A stretch of 64,000 nucleotides of DNA from Myxococcaceae bacterium (GTDB lineage Bacteria; Myxococcota; Myxococcia; Myxococcales; Myxococcaceae). The translations under genes were made by a program, and so were the position numbers. The stretch spans positions 124,001 to 188,000 of the forward strand of contig JAEUJQ010000060.1 in assembly GCA_016793095.1 (NCBI GenBank), in the 5' to 3' direction. The notes beneath the pieces are model-generated. The model ran no database searches, was not told the origin of the DNA, and saw only the letters and a list, made by a program, of their open reading frames with translations. Shown piece by piece: positions 46,089-57,164 of the stretch; position 1 is the first letter of the stretch; each line of letters opens with the position of its first letter.

Positions 46089-46815
46089 GGGCCCCAGGGG
46101 CCTGTTCGGCGAGCTGTACCTGCGCTCGAGCAGGCCGTTCCTGCCCGAGCACGTCTCGGTGGCTGAAGGCGACTACCTCGCCGCGCGGTTCGCGGAGGGC
46201 CAGGCCACCGGGCTCCTCCTCGATCTCGGCTGTGGCCACGGTCGCCACCTCGGCCAGCTCGCCGGCCGCCTTCCGGGGCGGGTCGTGGGCGTCGATCTCG
46301 ACCCGCTCTCGGTCGCCGAGGCGAGGGCGGTGGCGCCCGTCACCAGAGCTGATCTCTTCCGGCTCCCGTTCCGCCGCGACGCCTTCGGCGGCAGCCTCTG
46401 CTGGTACAACACCCTCGGCATGTTCGAGGACGAGGCCGTGCCCGTCGCCCTCGCCGAGCTTGCGCGATGCGTCAGGTCGGGCGGTTGGGTGATCGTCCAC
46501 GGCACGCCGCCCCACGCCGCCCAGCGACAGCCCGAGGCGAACTACGACGGGCAGCTGCCCGATGGTTCCCACCTCGTCGAGCAGGTGCGCTTCGAGGAGG
46601 CGCGCCGCCGCGATCAGCTGACCCGCCACCTCACGCTCCCCGACGGGCGCTTCATGGCTGCATCGTTCTTCATTCGTTACTATGCCGTTTCCGAGTGGGA
46701 GGCCCTGTTCGACGCGGCGGGCTTCGAGGTGCGGTGGGTGCACGGCGGGGTGGACGGGAGCCCGCTGGGAGACGCGTCGGTGGATCAGATCGTGGGAGCG
46801 CAGAAACGTGGCTGA
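46072..46815 (+). CDS. Class I SAM-dependent methyltransferase
   Basis: A 247-residue Rossmann-fold methyltransferase. Motif I is [14 protein letters not shown], the acidic motif II is [10 protein letters not shown], and motif III/IV include [10 protein letters not shown] and [16 protein letters not shown]. The last 60 residues ([18 protein letters not shown]) form the C-terminal sheet. It overlaps both neighbours and is translationally coupled to the B12-binding subunit (GTG inside its end). Substrate unknown. Confidence 0.82.
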   Translation: MTISTEGPRGLFGELYLRSSRPFLPEHVSVAEGDYLAARFAEGQATGLLLDLGCGHGRHLGQLAGRLPGRVVGVDLDPLSVAEARAVAPVTRADLFRLPFRRDAFGGSLCWYNTLGMFEDEAVPVALAELARCVRSGGWVIVHGTPPHAAQRQPEANYDGQLPDGSHLVEQVRFEEARRRDQLTRHLTLPDGRFMAASFFIRYYAVSEWEALFDAAGFEVRWVHGGVDGSPLGDASVDQIVGAQKRG

Positions 46816-47212
46816 CCGAAAACTCCGTATCCTCGTTGCGAAGCCTGGGCTCGATGGTCATGACCGCGGCGCGAAGATCATCGCGCGGGCGCTGCGCGAC
46901 GCCGGCATGGAGGTCATCTACACGGGGCTGCACCAGACGCCCGAGATGATCGTCAGCGCCGCCGTTCAGGAAGACGTGGACGCGATCGGCATGTCGATCA
47001 TGTCGGGCGCGCACATGACGCTGTTCCCCGCGGTGCTCGCGCTGCTCAAGGGCCAGAAGGCCGACGACATCAAGGTGTTCGGCGGCGGTATCATCCCCGA
47101 CGACGACATCCCGAAGCTGAAGGAGCAGGGCGTCTCTGCGATCTTCACCCCCGGCTCCAGCACGCAGGACATCGTGAAGTGGATTCAGGAGCACATCCCG
47201 GCGCGGGCATGA
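46808..47212 (+). CDS. B12-binding (cobalamin) subunit of the acyl-CoA mutase
   Basis: A 134-residue protein that is just the cobalamin domain of mutases. The motif DxHxxG is D16-G-H18-D-R-G21 in [10 protein letters not shown], where His18 replaces dimethylbenzimidazole as lower cobalt ligand. SIMSGAHM and [10 protein letters not shown] complete the Rossmann domain. The separate small subunit is the organisation of isobutyryl-CoA mutase. GTG start overlapping the methyltransferase by eight bases; its stop overlaps the HMG-CoA-lyase ATG. Confidence 0.92.
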   Translation: MADRKLRILVAKPGLDGHDRGAKIIARALRDAGMEVIYTGLHQTPEMIVSAAVQEDVDAIGMSIMSGAHMTLFPAVLALLKGQKADDIKVFGGGIIPDDDIPKLKEQGVSAIFTPGSSTQDIVKWIQEHIPARA

Positions 47213-48156
47213 GTGTGCTGGGTGCGCTCCCGAAGCGGGTCGAGGTGTACGAGGTCGGCCCGCGCGACGGCCTGCAGAACGAGCTGCGCACGCTGCCGAC
47301 CGCCGACAAGGCACGGCTCATCGAGGCGTTGATCGCAGCCGGGGAGAAGCGCATCGAGGTGTCCTCGTTCGTCTCGCCCAGGTGGATTCCCCAGCTCGCC
47401 GATGCCGAGAAGCTGCTGGGCCTGCTGCCGAAGCGAGCCGACGTCACCTTCACGGCGCTGGTGCCGAACCTCAAGGGCCTCGAGCGGGCAGCCTCTGCGG
47501 GCCTCGAGGAGGCCGCGGTCTTCTTGTCCGTCACCGAGTCGCACTCGAAGAAGAACATCAACAAGTCGGTGGCCGAGGCCGTCGCCGCGGCCCGTGAGGT
47601 GGCGCAGGGCGCGCGCGCGGCTGGCATGCGGGTGCGCTGCTACCTCTCGACGGTGTGGGGCTGCCCGTACGAGGGCCTGGTGCCCGTGTCGCGCGTGGTC
47701 GAGGTGGTGAAGCAGATCGCCGATATCGGCCTGTACCAGCTGTCGCTCGGTGACACGATCGGCGTGGGCACGCCCAACCAGACGGCCCAGATCGTCGGAG
47801 AGGTCTCGAAGCTGGTGCCGCTCGAGCAGATCGCTCTGCACCTGCACGACACGCGCGGCACCGCGCTGGCCAACGCGCTGGTGGGCCTGCAGCTCGGCGT
47901 CACGACGTTCGACTCCAGCATCGGCGGGCTGGGCGGCTGCCCCTACGCGCCCGGAGCGGCGGGCAACCTGGCCACCGAAGATCTCGTCTTCATGCTCCAT
48001 GGCATGGGCGTGGAGACGGGCATCGACCTGAAGAAGCTCGTCGAGGCGGGCGAGCTAGCGCAGGAGCTGATCGGACGGAAGCTGTCAGGGAAGTACCTGC
48101 AGGCCGCCCTGGGTGAGCGTGAGAAGCAGGCCGCCCGCGCCCGCGCCGCCGAGTAG
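47209..48156 (+). CDS. Hydroxymethylglutaryl-CoA lyase-family protein
   Basis: A 315-residue TIM-barrel protein. [12 protein letters not shown] (Arg19-Asp20) and the signature [15 protein letters not shown] (catalytic Cys near 244) match HMG-CoA lyase; [12 protein letters not shown] and the HLHDTRG metal motif are also present. It cleaves 3-hydroxy-3-methylglutaryl-CoA to acetyl-CoA and acetoacetate in known members. It starts inside the stop of the B12 subunit (ATGA), so it is part of the mutase operon. This points to branched-chain or ketone-type acyl-CoA breakdown. Confidence 0.92.
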   Translation: MSVLGALPKRVEVYEVGPRDGLQNELRTLPTADKARLIEALIAAGEKRIEVSSFVSPRWIPQLADAEKLLGLLPKRADVTFTALVPNLKGLERAASAGLEEAAVFLSVTESHSKKNINKSVAEAVAAAREVAQGARAAGMRVRCYLSTVWGCPYEGLVPVSRVVEVVKQIADIGLYQLSLGDTIGVGTPNQTAQIVGEVSKLVPLEQIALHLHDTRGTALANALVGLQLGVTTFDSSIGGLGGCPYAPGAAGNLATEDLVFMLHGMGVETGIDLKKLVEAGELAQELIGRKLSGKYLQAALGEREKQAARARAAE

Positions 48157-48207
48157 CCGGGCTGAATCGCCAACCCGCGGGAAGGGGCCCCGCCTCTCAC
48201 GGCATTG

Positions 48208-49140
48208 ATGGGAGTCATGGCACTCCGGGCGTTGGTTTTCCTCGTACTTCTCGGGCCCTGGGCGGCGGGCGCCCAGACCCCCGACGAGCCCACCCAGCGT
48301 TGCACCCGGCGCATCAGCCAGACGTTGGGCATCGGCTACCGGGCGAGCCTCCAGTCACTGGCAGGGGCGACGCCGCAGTCCAGGGTACGCACCTGGCTCG
48401 AGTCACGCGACGCCATCGCGACCTTCGCGGGCTTCATCAACGCGCGCTTCAGCCCGGCGCCAGGCGCGAACCTCGCGGAGGAGGGCGTCGCGGCCGCGGT
48501 CCGCTTCATCGTCACCAACAAGAAGCCGTGGAGAGAGCTGTTCATCGGTCGCTACAAGATCAACCACACGAACAACCTCATCACCGAGGATCCGACGGCG
48601 CCTGCGCTCGGCTACTTCGGCAGCGTGGGCTGGCAGAAGCGCTACCTCGGCAACGCCCCCGATGGGCTGATGCTCACCGCCGCCTACCGCACGATGCAGA
48701 ACACGGTCGGGCTCAAGCTGCTGCCCTCGGCCGAGAACGGCGAGGGAGACGTGACGGCGACGGGGCGGGAGCGGGCCGAGTGCCGGGGGTGTCACTTCGA
48801 CTCGCCGTATGCCCTCGATTACGTCGCGCGCTTGTTGCCGCGGAAGGTGGGCACTGGCGGTGGCGCGAGGCCCGAGAAGGTGCCCGTCACCGCGCAGACC
48901 GTCTTCAACGGGGTCCAGGTGCGTGATCACGAGCACCTCGTCGAGGTCCTCGTGTCGAGCGACGCCTTCCTGTTCCGCACCTGCCGGCTCGCCTTCGAGT
49001 TCGTCTACGGGCGACCCGAGTCGGCCTGCGAGGCGGCCATGTTCGATCGGTGCGTCGATGCGTTTGCGCGCACCGGCATGATCCAGGACGCGCTCGCCTC
49101 GTACCTCGAGGATCCGCAGTACTGCGAGGCGGTGCCATGA
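48208..49140 (+). CDS. Exported protein with c-type heme motif
   Basis: A 310-residue protein with a signal peptide (MALRALVFLVLLGPWAAGAQ). RAECRGCHFDSPYALDY is a CxxCH heme motif. The last 60 residues (FRTCRLAFEFVYGRPESACE, then FDRCVDAFARTGMI) show a pattern seen in planctomycete-type heme proteins encoded beside DUF1501 genes. Three starts are possible (TTG 48205, ATG 48208, ATG 48217); the middle one was used. Its stop overlaps the next lipoprotein start by four bases. Confidence 0.76.
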   Translation: MGVMALRALVFLVLLGPWAAGAQTPDEPTQRCTRRISQTLGIGYRASLQSLAGATPQSRVRTWLESRDAIATFAGFINARFSPAPGANLAEEGVAAAVRFIVTNKKPWRELFIGRYKINHTNNLITEDPTAPALGYFGSVGWQKRYLGNAPDGLMLTAAYRTMQNTVGLKLLPSAENGEGDVTATGRERAECRGCHFDSPYALDYVARLLPRKVGTGGGARPEKVPVTAQTVFNGVQVRDHEHLVEVLVSSDAFLFRTCRLAFEFVYGRPESACEAAMFDRCVDAFARTGMIQDALASYLEDPQYCEAVP

Positions 49141-49901
49141 CGCGCTCGAGCGGCTCGCTGTCGCTGGTCCTCTTCGTCGTCTTCGCCGGCTGCGAGGGGG
49201 CGATCCTGGGCCCGCGCTCCGACGTCACGGCGCCCGCCAACGGGGAGCCCGGCGCCCCCGCGGGAACTCCGGATCCGGCTGGCCCCGGCTCGCTGCAGTC
49301 CAGGCCCATTCCAGCGCTGCCTTCGACGGCCACCTGCACCAACGCGTCGGCAGGCCGGGGCTATCGCGGGCTGGCGGGCGAGGCGCTCGAGGCGGGCCGG
49401 CCCGACGTCGCCCCGCTGGTGGACAACCACCGCCCGTTCCGGAACAACAAGGATCCGAACAGCAACAACTGGAGCGTGATCACCGAGATCGCGCGGTCGC
49501 TCGGCACCACCACCACCGGTGATCAGGAGCTCACCAACCCCGGCGTCGGCGCGGCCTTCGGCGTCGTCCCGGCGGGCTGGTACGAGGAGAGCGAGGTCGG
49601 CGCCTTCGCCGTCTATGTGACGTTCCAGTACGCCTTCAAAGCCTGCGACCGGGCCTTCAGCACCACCAACACCACGCTCAAGACCGGCTGGTTCGAGCAC
49701 ACCGCGTTCGCGCCCACCCAGCAGCGCGCCGAGGCGTTCTGCGCGCGCACCATGAAGGCGGCGTGGCTCCGGCAGCCGACGGCCACCGAGCTTTCGCCCT
49801 GCGTCGAGCTGGCGCTCACGCTCGACGAGCCAGACGTGAAGAAGCGCTGGGCGCTCGTCTGTGCCTCGGTCTTTGCGTCCCCCAACTTCCTCGCGAACTG
49901 A
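49137..49901 (+). CDS. Lipoprotein of the heme-DUF1501 cluster
   Basis: A 254-residue lipoprotein (SLSLVLFVVFAGCEG). A Pro/Gly/Ala-rich linker (residues 25-60) precedes a helical domain with Cys residues in pairs (FKACDRAFST, AFCARTMKAA, LSPCVELALT, WALVCASVFASP). The C-terminal WALVCASVFASPNFLAN resembles the end of the heme-domain proteins of the same system. ATG overlapping the heme gene stop (ATGA). Function unknown, probably part of one surface complex. Confidence 0.7.
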   Translation: MTRSSGSLSLVLFVVFAGCEGAILGPRSDVTAPANGEPGAPAGTPDPAGPGSLQSRPIPALPSTATCTNASAGRGYRGLAGEALEAGRPDVAPLVDNHRPFRNNKDPNSNNWSVITEIARSLGTTTTGDQELTNPGVGAAFGVVPAGWYEESEVGAFAVYVTFQYAFKACDRAFSTTNTTLKTGWFEHTAFAPTQQRAEAFCARTMKAAWLRQPTATELSPCVELALTLDEPDVKKRWALVCASVFASPNFLAN

Positions 49902-49912
49902 AGAGTCAGGTC

Positions 49913-51121
49913 ATGCACCTCACGAGACGACAGCTGATGGTGGGTGGGGCAGGCGCGGTGGCGGCCTCGAGCCTCGCGCGAGCAGACGTCCCGGTGGAGA
50001 AGCCCACCATCGTCCTCGTGTACCTCGATGGTGGGTACAACGCGTTCTTCTCCGCCGCGGACTGCTACGTGCCCAAAGGGCTCTACGGGTGTGGCGCGGG
50101 CAACGTGCGTGACGTGGGCAACGGCGTGGTAGTCGACGCGTCCACCATGGGCACCTTGCCCGACCCCGTGCTTCAGAAGATGGCGACCGTCGGCGTCGCG
50201 CACCGCACGTCGGGGCATGACTTCGCGCTCCAGTACGCGTGGTTCGATCAGGGGCGCAGCGTTCCGCTGATGCTCGCCGACGCGCTCGGCGGCACCGCGC
50301 CCTTCCGCTGTGTGCACTTCGGCCAGGCGCCGGCGCGTGGGGCTCCGCACCGCGCGGTCAACGGGGTGGCGATGACGGCGGTGCCTGATCTCGCGGCCGC
50401 GATCGCCCTCGTCTCGAACCAGTCCGTCGGAGCCGGCAGAGGGCAGACGGCGCGCGCCCTCGAGGCCTCGCTCGCCTACGGCGCGACCCGCTATCAGCAC
50501 AGCCCGACCGCGCTGAAGAAGACGTGGGAAGGCACCCACTCGTTGATCAACGCGCTCCGCCAGCCGCCCCCGCCGGGCATCGACTGGAACGAGATCGCCC
50601 AGGCCTACGGGATCGCGCCGACGGACACCTCGGCCGTCACCTTCACCTCCCACCTGGCCGGCGCGGAGTTGATGATCCGCGCAGGGGCCGATGTCGTGTG
50701 CGTGACCAGCAGCCGCGTCAGGCTTGGCGGCGACACGCCCAACTGGGACACCCACGGCGATGGCTCCGGCGACGTCTCGCGCGAGATGATGCGCACCGGC
50801 ATTCTCCCGTCGCTCGAGGTCTTCCTGGCGCGCACCCTCGCGCTCCAGGGGCGGAACGTGGTGACGCTGCTGTGGGGTGACTTCGCCCGCATCGGGGGGA
50901 ACTCGCCGACCGCCTCGGAGCACGCGAACGGCGTCAGCGCGACCGTGTGGGGCAAATACGTGCGGCAGGGCACCACCGGTCGCTTCGATCCCGGGAACAA
51001 CGCCGGCTACCGCCTGCCGATGGGCACCCCCGGCTACCCTGGCTTGTGGGCCTACCTGACCGCGGCCGCGCGGGCGCCGGGGACGCCGTGGGGCCAGAAC
51101 CCGCACACGGCGCTGCTCTGA
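49913..51121 (+). CDS. DUF1501 protein with Tat signal
   Basis: A 402-residue protein. The N-terminus TRRQLMVGGAGAVAASS is a twin-arginine signal. VLVYLDGGYNAFF, VGVAHRTSGHDFALQYAW, TPNWDTHGDG and LLWGDFARIGGN are the metal-site blocks of DUF1501, a sulfatase/phosphatase-like fold family. Such genes usually sit beside DUF1800 or heme-domain genes. Here the heme protein and lipoprotein genes are just upstream. It ends abutting the convergent DUF697 gene (TGA next to TCA). Substrate unknown. Confidence 0.8.
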   Translation: MHLTRRQLMVGGAGAVAASSLARADVPVEKPTIVLVYLDGGYNAFFSAADCYVPKGLYGCGAGNVRDVGNGVVVDASTMGTLPDPVLQKMATVGVAHRTSGHDFALQYAWFDQGRSVPLMLADALGGTAPFRCVHFGQAPARGAPHRAVNGVAMTAVPDLAAAIALVSNQSVGAGRGQTARALEASLAYGATRYQHSPTALKKTWEGTHSLINALRQPPPPGIDWNEIAQAYGIAPTDTSAVTFTSHLAGAELMIRAGADVVCVTSSRVRLGGDTPNWDTHGDGSGDVSREMMRTGILPSLEVFLARTLALQGRNVVTLLWGDFARIGGNSPTASEHANGVSATVWGKYVRQGTTGRFDPGNNAGYRLPMGTPGYPGLWAYLTAAARAPGTPWGQNPHTALL

Positions 51122-51679
51122 TCAGACGTCTTTGAGCAGCTGCGCCTTCTTCTCTTCGAACTCCTTCTCGGTGATCACGCCCTTGTCGCGCAGGTCGCCG
51201 AGCTTCTGCAGCTTCTCGAAGACGTCGCCCGCCTCCTTGTTCTCGCTGGCCTGCTTCGCGACGTCCTTCCCCTTCTCGTACTCGTTCGCGTACTTCGACT
51301 TCGCCGCCTCGACGTTGAGGTTCGCCATCGTTCCACCGCTCGCCAGATGGGCCTTCACCACCTGGCCGACCGCGTAGGTGGACGCGCCGGAGGCGATCGA
51401 CATCGAGACACCGCCGAGCAGCGTGCCGATGCCTGGAATGGCCTTGATCGCCGAGGCCCCCAGGCGAGCCACCGCGCCCCCGGTGAGCGCGCCCACCCAC
51501 ACCTTGCCCGTGCCTTCCTCGTACGACACGCCATAGATGGTGCAGAGCTGGCGGATGAGATCGAGCTGCACGGCCGTCACCGCCACGAAGTCGGCGATCG
51601 GCACGGGCACGAGGCCAGCGCCGATGCTCCAGTAGACGTGCTGGCGGATGACGTGGTCGGCGGTGGCTGCGGTGCTCAT
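51122..51679 (-). CDS. DUF697 protein with C-terminal SHOCT domain
   Basis: A 185-residue protein. Residues 10-110 match DUF697 (VPVPIADFVAVTAVQLDLIR, then IYGVSYEEGTGK), with a Gly/Ala-rich hydrophobic part (GASAIKAIPGIGTLLGGVSM). The C-terminal 30 residues (LQKLGDLRDKGVITEKEFEE) form a SHOCT domain. GGGAGGAACGACCC gives the ribosome site. DUF697 proteins are often membrane-attached and accompany GTPases. Its role here is unknown. Confidence 0.82.
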   Translation of the reverse strand: MSTAATADHVIRQHVYWSIGAGLVPVPIADFVAVTAVQLDLIRQLCTIYGVSYEEGTGKVWVGALTGGAVARLGASAIKAIPGIGTLLGGVSMSIASGASTYAVGQVVKAHLASGGTMANLNVEAAKSKYANEYEKGKDVAKQASENKEAGDVFEKLQKLGDLRDKGVITEKEFEEKKAQLLKDV

Positions 51680-51798
51680 GGGTCGTTCCTCCCGAGGTGC
51701 GTCGAGTATGCGCTCTCGAACGTCGGTCGAACGGCAAAGTTCCCGTGCAACGGGTTCGCGCATCGATAACCACTCGTTCTCGATGGGACGGCCGGGGC

Positions 51799-53949
51799 TC
51801 AGCGCCCGAAGAGGCGACGGAAGAAGGCGAAGAGCCCCGAGGGCCTGGCCGCGTCGAGCTCGGCCCTGGTGAGCTCGGGTCCTTCGGCCTCGAGCTGCGC
51901 GACCTTCTTCCGCGCCGCGTCGGGCGTGTGCTGCGTCGCCCAGGTGGACGTCACGGTGCGGCCGGTCGTCTCCTCGCTCGAGGTGATGCTCAAGATGCAC
52001 TCGTTGGACAGCTCGAAGGACAGCTCGACGCTGACCGAGCCGCGGGGGCCGGGCGGCAGGTCGCCCACCTTGAAGACGCCGAGCAGGTGGTTGTTGCGCA
52101 CCAGCGCCGACTCGCCCTGGAAGATCGAGAGCTCGAGCTCGGTCTGTCCGTCCTTCGTGGTCTGCACCCGGTACTTCCGCGTCACCGGCAGCGAGGTGTT
52201 CCGCTGGATGACGGGGTAGAAGCGCCCGCCCGGCAGGCCGACCCCGATGGAGATGGGCAACACGTCGATCAGCAGCAGCCCCGCCTTGGTCTCGAGGGAG
52301 TGGGCGAGCAGCGCGGCGCCGAGCGCCACCGCCTCACCCGGGTTCAGGCCGAGCAGGGGGCGGCGCCCGAAGAGCAGGGTGATGCGCTCCTGGACGAGCG
52401 GCGCCTTCGCCTGGCCACCGACGAGCAGGATCTCGTCGATCTGATCCGCGCGCAGGTACCTCGCCTGCAGCACCTCCTGGCAGACCTCCATGGTGCGATC
52501 GACGAGGTGGCGGGTGAGCGAGACGAGCTGCGAGCGCGACATCGTCACGTCGAGATCGACCGGCTGGTTCTTCACCATGGTGACGAAGGGCACCTGAATG
52601 CGCGCCTCGGTCTTGTCGGACAGCGAGATCTTCGCGCGCTCGGCCTGCTCCTGCACCCGCTGGATCGACACCCGATCGTTGAAGAGCGCGTCGTGCTTCG
52701 CCTCGAACTCCGAGAGCAGCCAGGCGACGATCGCATGATCGAAGTCGAGGCCCCCGAGGAAGGGGTCGCCGCCGGTCGAGACGACCTCGTAGACGACGTC
52801 TGAGAGCTCGAGCACCGACGCGTCGAAGGTGCCGCCGCCGAGATCGTACACGAGCACGCGCTGGCTCTTCCTGCGGCCGTAGCCCCACGCGAGCGCGGCG
52901 GCGGTGGGCTCGTTGACGATTCGCTCGACGTGCAGCCCCGCCAGGCGCCCGGCCTCGCGCACGGCGAGCCTCTGCTTCTCGGAGTACCAGGCAGGCACGG
53001 TGATCACCGCCCGGTTGATGGGCTGCTGGAGCGCCTGCTCGGCGAGCTGCTTCACCTCTCGAAGCACCAGCGCCGACATCTGCTCGAGCGAGTAGACGCG
53101 ATCGGCCAGCTTCACCCCGCAGTCGCCGGACCCGGTGGGCACCACCTCCCAGGTGAAGCGCGAGAGCAGGTCCTGCACCTCGGGTGACTCGATCTCCCGT
53201 CCGACGAGCCGCTTGAAGCCCGCCACGGTCCACCGCGGGTTGGTGACGAGCTGGCTCCTGGCCGCTCCGCCCACCACCAGCTTCCCTCGCGAGGTGAGCG
53301 CCACCACCGAGGGGATGAAGATCTGCCCGTCACGGCTTCGCAGCACCACCGGCTGGCCGTCCTTCACGATGGCTGCGCACGAGTTGGTGGTGCCCAGATC
53401 GATGCCGATGATCGGCCCGTCCCGCGGCGGTTCGGCGAGCGGCGCCTCGAACTCCGGCGCCTTCACCTCGGCTCCGCCAGCGCCCTGCACCAGCAGCCGC
53501 CCGCTCGCCTCCGACGGCAGCGCCGCCTGGACCTGAGACGGGGGCGGGGCAGGTGGTGGTGGCGGCGCGACGGCCTCGGGTCGGGTGTCGATGGGGCCGA
53601 CGTTGCGGGGCACCGGCGGCTCGGGGCTGCGGGCGTGGGGCATCGCCGCAGCGGCCGCCTCGAGGAAGCGCCGGCTGCCCGCGTCGAGGGTGATGAACTT
53701 GAAGCCCATCCCCGTCACGCCTTCGCCCCGGGTGCCCGTCACCCACGAGACGGTCGCGTTGCCGTAGAGAATGCGGGCTCCGTCGGCCAGCTTCACCTCG
53801 AGCGTCACCGGCGTCCCTGGCGGGTGCAGCTGTCGCGCGCGCAGGTAGATGCCACCGCGGCTGAGGTTCGCGCCGTAGCCCTGGAGGAACTCCTCGGCCG
53901 TCTTGAACGGCAGGCGCACCGAGAGGCTGATCGGCTTGGCGTTCGACAC
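51799..53949 (-). CDS. PilZ-Hsp70 fusion protein
   Basis: A 716-residue protein. Residues 5-100 are a PilZ domain with NLSRGG (28-33) and GMGFKF; the RxxxR that binds c-di-GMP is only RxxxK (12-16), as in the TIGR02266 branch. A Pro-rich linker covers 105-178. Hsp70 starts at about 180 with GIDLGTTNSCAAIV and contains VYDLGGGTFDASVLEL and ILLVGGQAKAPLVQ. The substrate-binding half is short, ending in a helix with GLFAFFRRLFGR. The ATPase motifs are intact. GTG start. Coupling of a second-messenger-type domain to a chaperone is unusual. Confidence 0.9.
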   Translation of the reverse strand: MSNAKPISLSVRLPFKTAEEFLQGYGANLSRGGIYLRARQLHPPGTPVTLEVKLADGARILYGNATVSWVTGTRGEGVTGMGFKFITLDAGSRRFLEAAAAAMPHARSPEPPVPRNVGPIDTRPEAVAPPPPPAPPPSQVQAALPSEASGRLLVQGAGGAEVKAPEFEAPLAEPPRDGPIIGIDLGTTNSCAAIVKDGQPVVLRSRDGQIFIPSVVALTSRGKLVVGGAARSQLVTNPRWTVAGFKRLVGREIESPEVQDLLSRFTWEVVPTGSGDCGVKLADRVYSLEQMSALVLREVKQLAEQALQQPINRAVITVPAWYSEKQRLAVREAGRLAGLHVERIVNEPTAAALAWGYGRRKSQRVLVYDLGGGTFDASVLELSDVVYEVVSTGGDPFLGGLDFDHAIVAWLLSEFEAKHDALFNDRVSIQRVQEQAERAKISLSDKTEARIQVPFVTMVKNQPVDLDVTMSRSQLVSLTRHLVDRTMEVCQEVLQARYLRADQIDEILLVGGQAKAPLVQERITLLFGRRPLLGLNPGEAVALGAALLAHSLETKAGLLLIDVLPISIGVGLPGGRFYPVIQRNTSLPVTRKYRVQTTKDGQTELELSIFQGESALVRNNHLLGVFKVGDLPPGPRGSVSVELSFELSNECILSITSSEETTGRTVTSTWATQHTPDAARKKVAQLEAEGPELTRAELDAARPSGLFAFFRRLFGR

Positions 53950-54009
53950 GCGGCGGCGAGAGTTAGCCCTGCCCCCGAGCGGAGTCGACTGCGATGAAGG
54001 GGCCCGCGC

Positions 54010-55035
54010 TCACGGCTTCGCGCTCTTCGCCGGCAGCGACGGGACGCGCGGCAGCTTCGGCAGCGGGACCTCGACCGTCTTCGCGGAGCCGGCGCAGAGC
54101 ACGTCGTACCTGATGGAGTCCCCGGGCTGGAGCGCGGCCAGGCTCTTGCCGATGGCCTTCGCGTCGGTCGTCGGCAGGCCGTTCACCCGCAGCACGAGAT
54201 CGCCGCCGAGGATCACCGTCGCGCCCGCGATCTCAGCCTCGATCATGCCGCCGTGCAGCCCCGCTCTTTCGGCCGCGCCATCGTCCTTCACCTTCTCGAT
54301 CAACAGCCCCGCCTCGATCGGCCAGTTCATCACCTCGGCGAACTCCTTCGACACGAACCGCACCGAGACGCCGATCCACGGGAGCGGCGCCTCGAACAGC
54401 CGGGCCCGCACCGTCGCGCTGGGGATGGCGAAGTTGAGCCCCATGGAGCCACCCGATCGGGACGCGATGAAGCTGGCGATGCCCACCACCTCTCCCTCTT
54501 CGTTGAAGAGCGGGCCGCCCGAGTTCCCCTGGTTGATGGCCACGTCGGTCTGGAGCACGCGGCTCGGGTGAAGCCCCTTGCGGCTGTCGGTGCGCAACGC
54601 GCTCACCACGCCCGCCGTCACCGAGTGGGTGAGGCCGAGCGGCGCCCCGATCGCGAACAACCGCATGCCGGGCTTCAGGGCGTCGGAGTCGCCCAGGGCC
54701 GCCACGACGGGCTTCTTCGGCAGCTTCTCGGCCTTGAGCAGCGCGAGATCTTCGGTGCGCGACAGGGTGACGATCTCGGCCGGCGACGTCGTGCCTTCGA
54801 CGTACTCGATCTCGATCAGGTCGGCCTCGTCCACCACGTGCGCGGCGGTGACGATCCACCCCTCGGCATGCACCAGCACCCCTGACCCGGTGCCCGTCGT
54901 GATCGACACCGAGCGGCCAGAGGTCTTCTTCTGCGCGACGCGGACGGTGACGACCGAGGCATCGACCTTCTGGATCACCTGCTCGAGCGGCAGCGCGGCG
55001 AGGGCGAGGGGCAGGGCAGTGAGCAGGGCGGGCAC
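54010..55035 (-). CDS. HtrA/DegP-type serine protease
   Basis: A 341-residue protein with a hydrophobic signal (PALLTALPLALAAL). The catalytic triad is His66 (TAAHVV), Asp96 (RTEDLALL) and Ser172 (QGNSGGPL). One PDZ domain follows (AGLLIEKVKDDGAAERAGLH, GGDLVLRVNG). It is a periplasmic quality-control protease in known relatives. GTG start by signal position; longer in-frame extensions look non-coding. It is convergent with nothing adjacent and lies next to the PilZ-Hsp70 gene on the same strand. Confidence 0.88.
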   Translation of the reverse strand: MPALLTALPLALAALPLEQVIQKVDASVVTVRVAQKKTSGRSVSITTGTGSGVLVHAEGWIVTAAHVVDEADLIEIEYVEGTTSPAEIVTLSRTEDLALLKAEKLPKKPVVAALGDSDALKPGMRLFAIGAPLGLTHSVTAGVVSALRTDSRKGLHPSRVLQTDVAINQGNSGGPLFNEEGEVVGIASFIASRSGGSMGLNFAIPSATVRARLFEAPLPWIGVSVRFVSKEFAEVMNWPIEAGLLIEKVKDDGAAERAGLHGGMIEAEIAGATVILGGDLVLRVNGLPTTDAKAIGKSLAALQPGDSIRYDVLCAGSAKTVEVPLPKLPRVPSLPAKSAKP

Positions 55036-55125
55036 GGGGCGCTTTCGGAAGAGGGGAGGCGACTCTAGTCGCGCGGCTGCTGGTCGCACATGACCTGCGC
55101 GCCGTGCTCGTCTAGCCTGCGCTGC

Positions 55126-55641
55126 ATGGTGCCGAAGTTGACGGTCCGCGAGCTGCGCGCCCTCGCCGCCAGCAACCAGCTGAGGGAAGCGGTGCCCTTC
55201 GCTGCGCTCGTGCAGCAGCCCCCCGACGAGCTGAGGCGCCGACTTGCCCTGCAGCAGCCGCGCACCGTGGTGTTGCCCGGGAAGCCCCACCTCGCCCGCC
55301 ACGCCCTCGCCCTGGTCCTCGGGTTCGAAGAGATGATCGCGTTCAGCGTGGGCGCCGGGACCGATCGCATCGAGACGATCGGGCGGGGGCCCCAGAATGA
55401 CATCGTCGTCGAGGACCCGTCGGTGTCCTCCGCCCACGCGGAGCTCACCTGGCAGTCGGGCCCCTCGGTCGTCGCGCTCCGCGATCTCGGCTCGACCAAC
55501 GGCACGTTCATCAACGGCGCCCAGGTCGGCGATCAGTTCGCGATCCTCACCGACGGCGAGGTGGTGTCGCTGGGAGACGCCGCCTTCGTTTACGTCACCG
55601 TCGAGTCCCTCGAGGGGCTCCTGCGCATGGGCTCGAGCTGA
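55126..55641 (+). CDS. FHA-domain protein
   Basis: A 171-residue protein. Residues 1-80 are a helical N-terminal part; residues 80-165 form an FHA domain with GRGPQNDIVVEDPSVSSAH, then LRDLGSTNGTFINGA and DGEVVSLGD. FHA domains bind phosphothreonine, so it is a likely client reader of the Ser/Thr kinases. The start was set at ATG 55126, the first in-frame start giving a typical N-terminus. It is followed by guaB 53 bases later. Confidence 0.86.
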   Translation: MVPKLTVRELRALAASNQLREAVPFAALVQQPPDELRRRLALQQPRTVVLPGKPHLARHALALVLGFEEMIAFSVGAGTDRIETIGRGPQNDIVVEDPSVSSAHAELTWQSGPSVVALRDLGSTNGTFINGAQVGDQFAILTDGEVVSLGDAAFVYVTVESLEGLLRMGSS

Positions 55642-55685
55642 GCAGCCGTCCGACGGGCGTTGTCGATCTCGTGGGGGTGCGGTAG

Positions 55686-57158
<1,473 letters not shown>

Positions 57159-57164
57159 GGGCGA

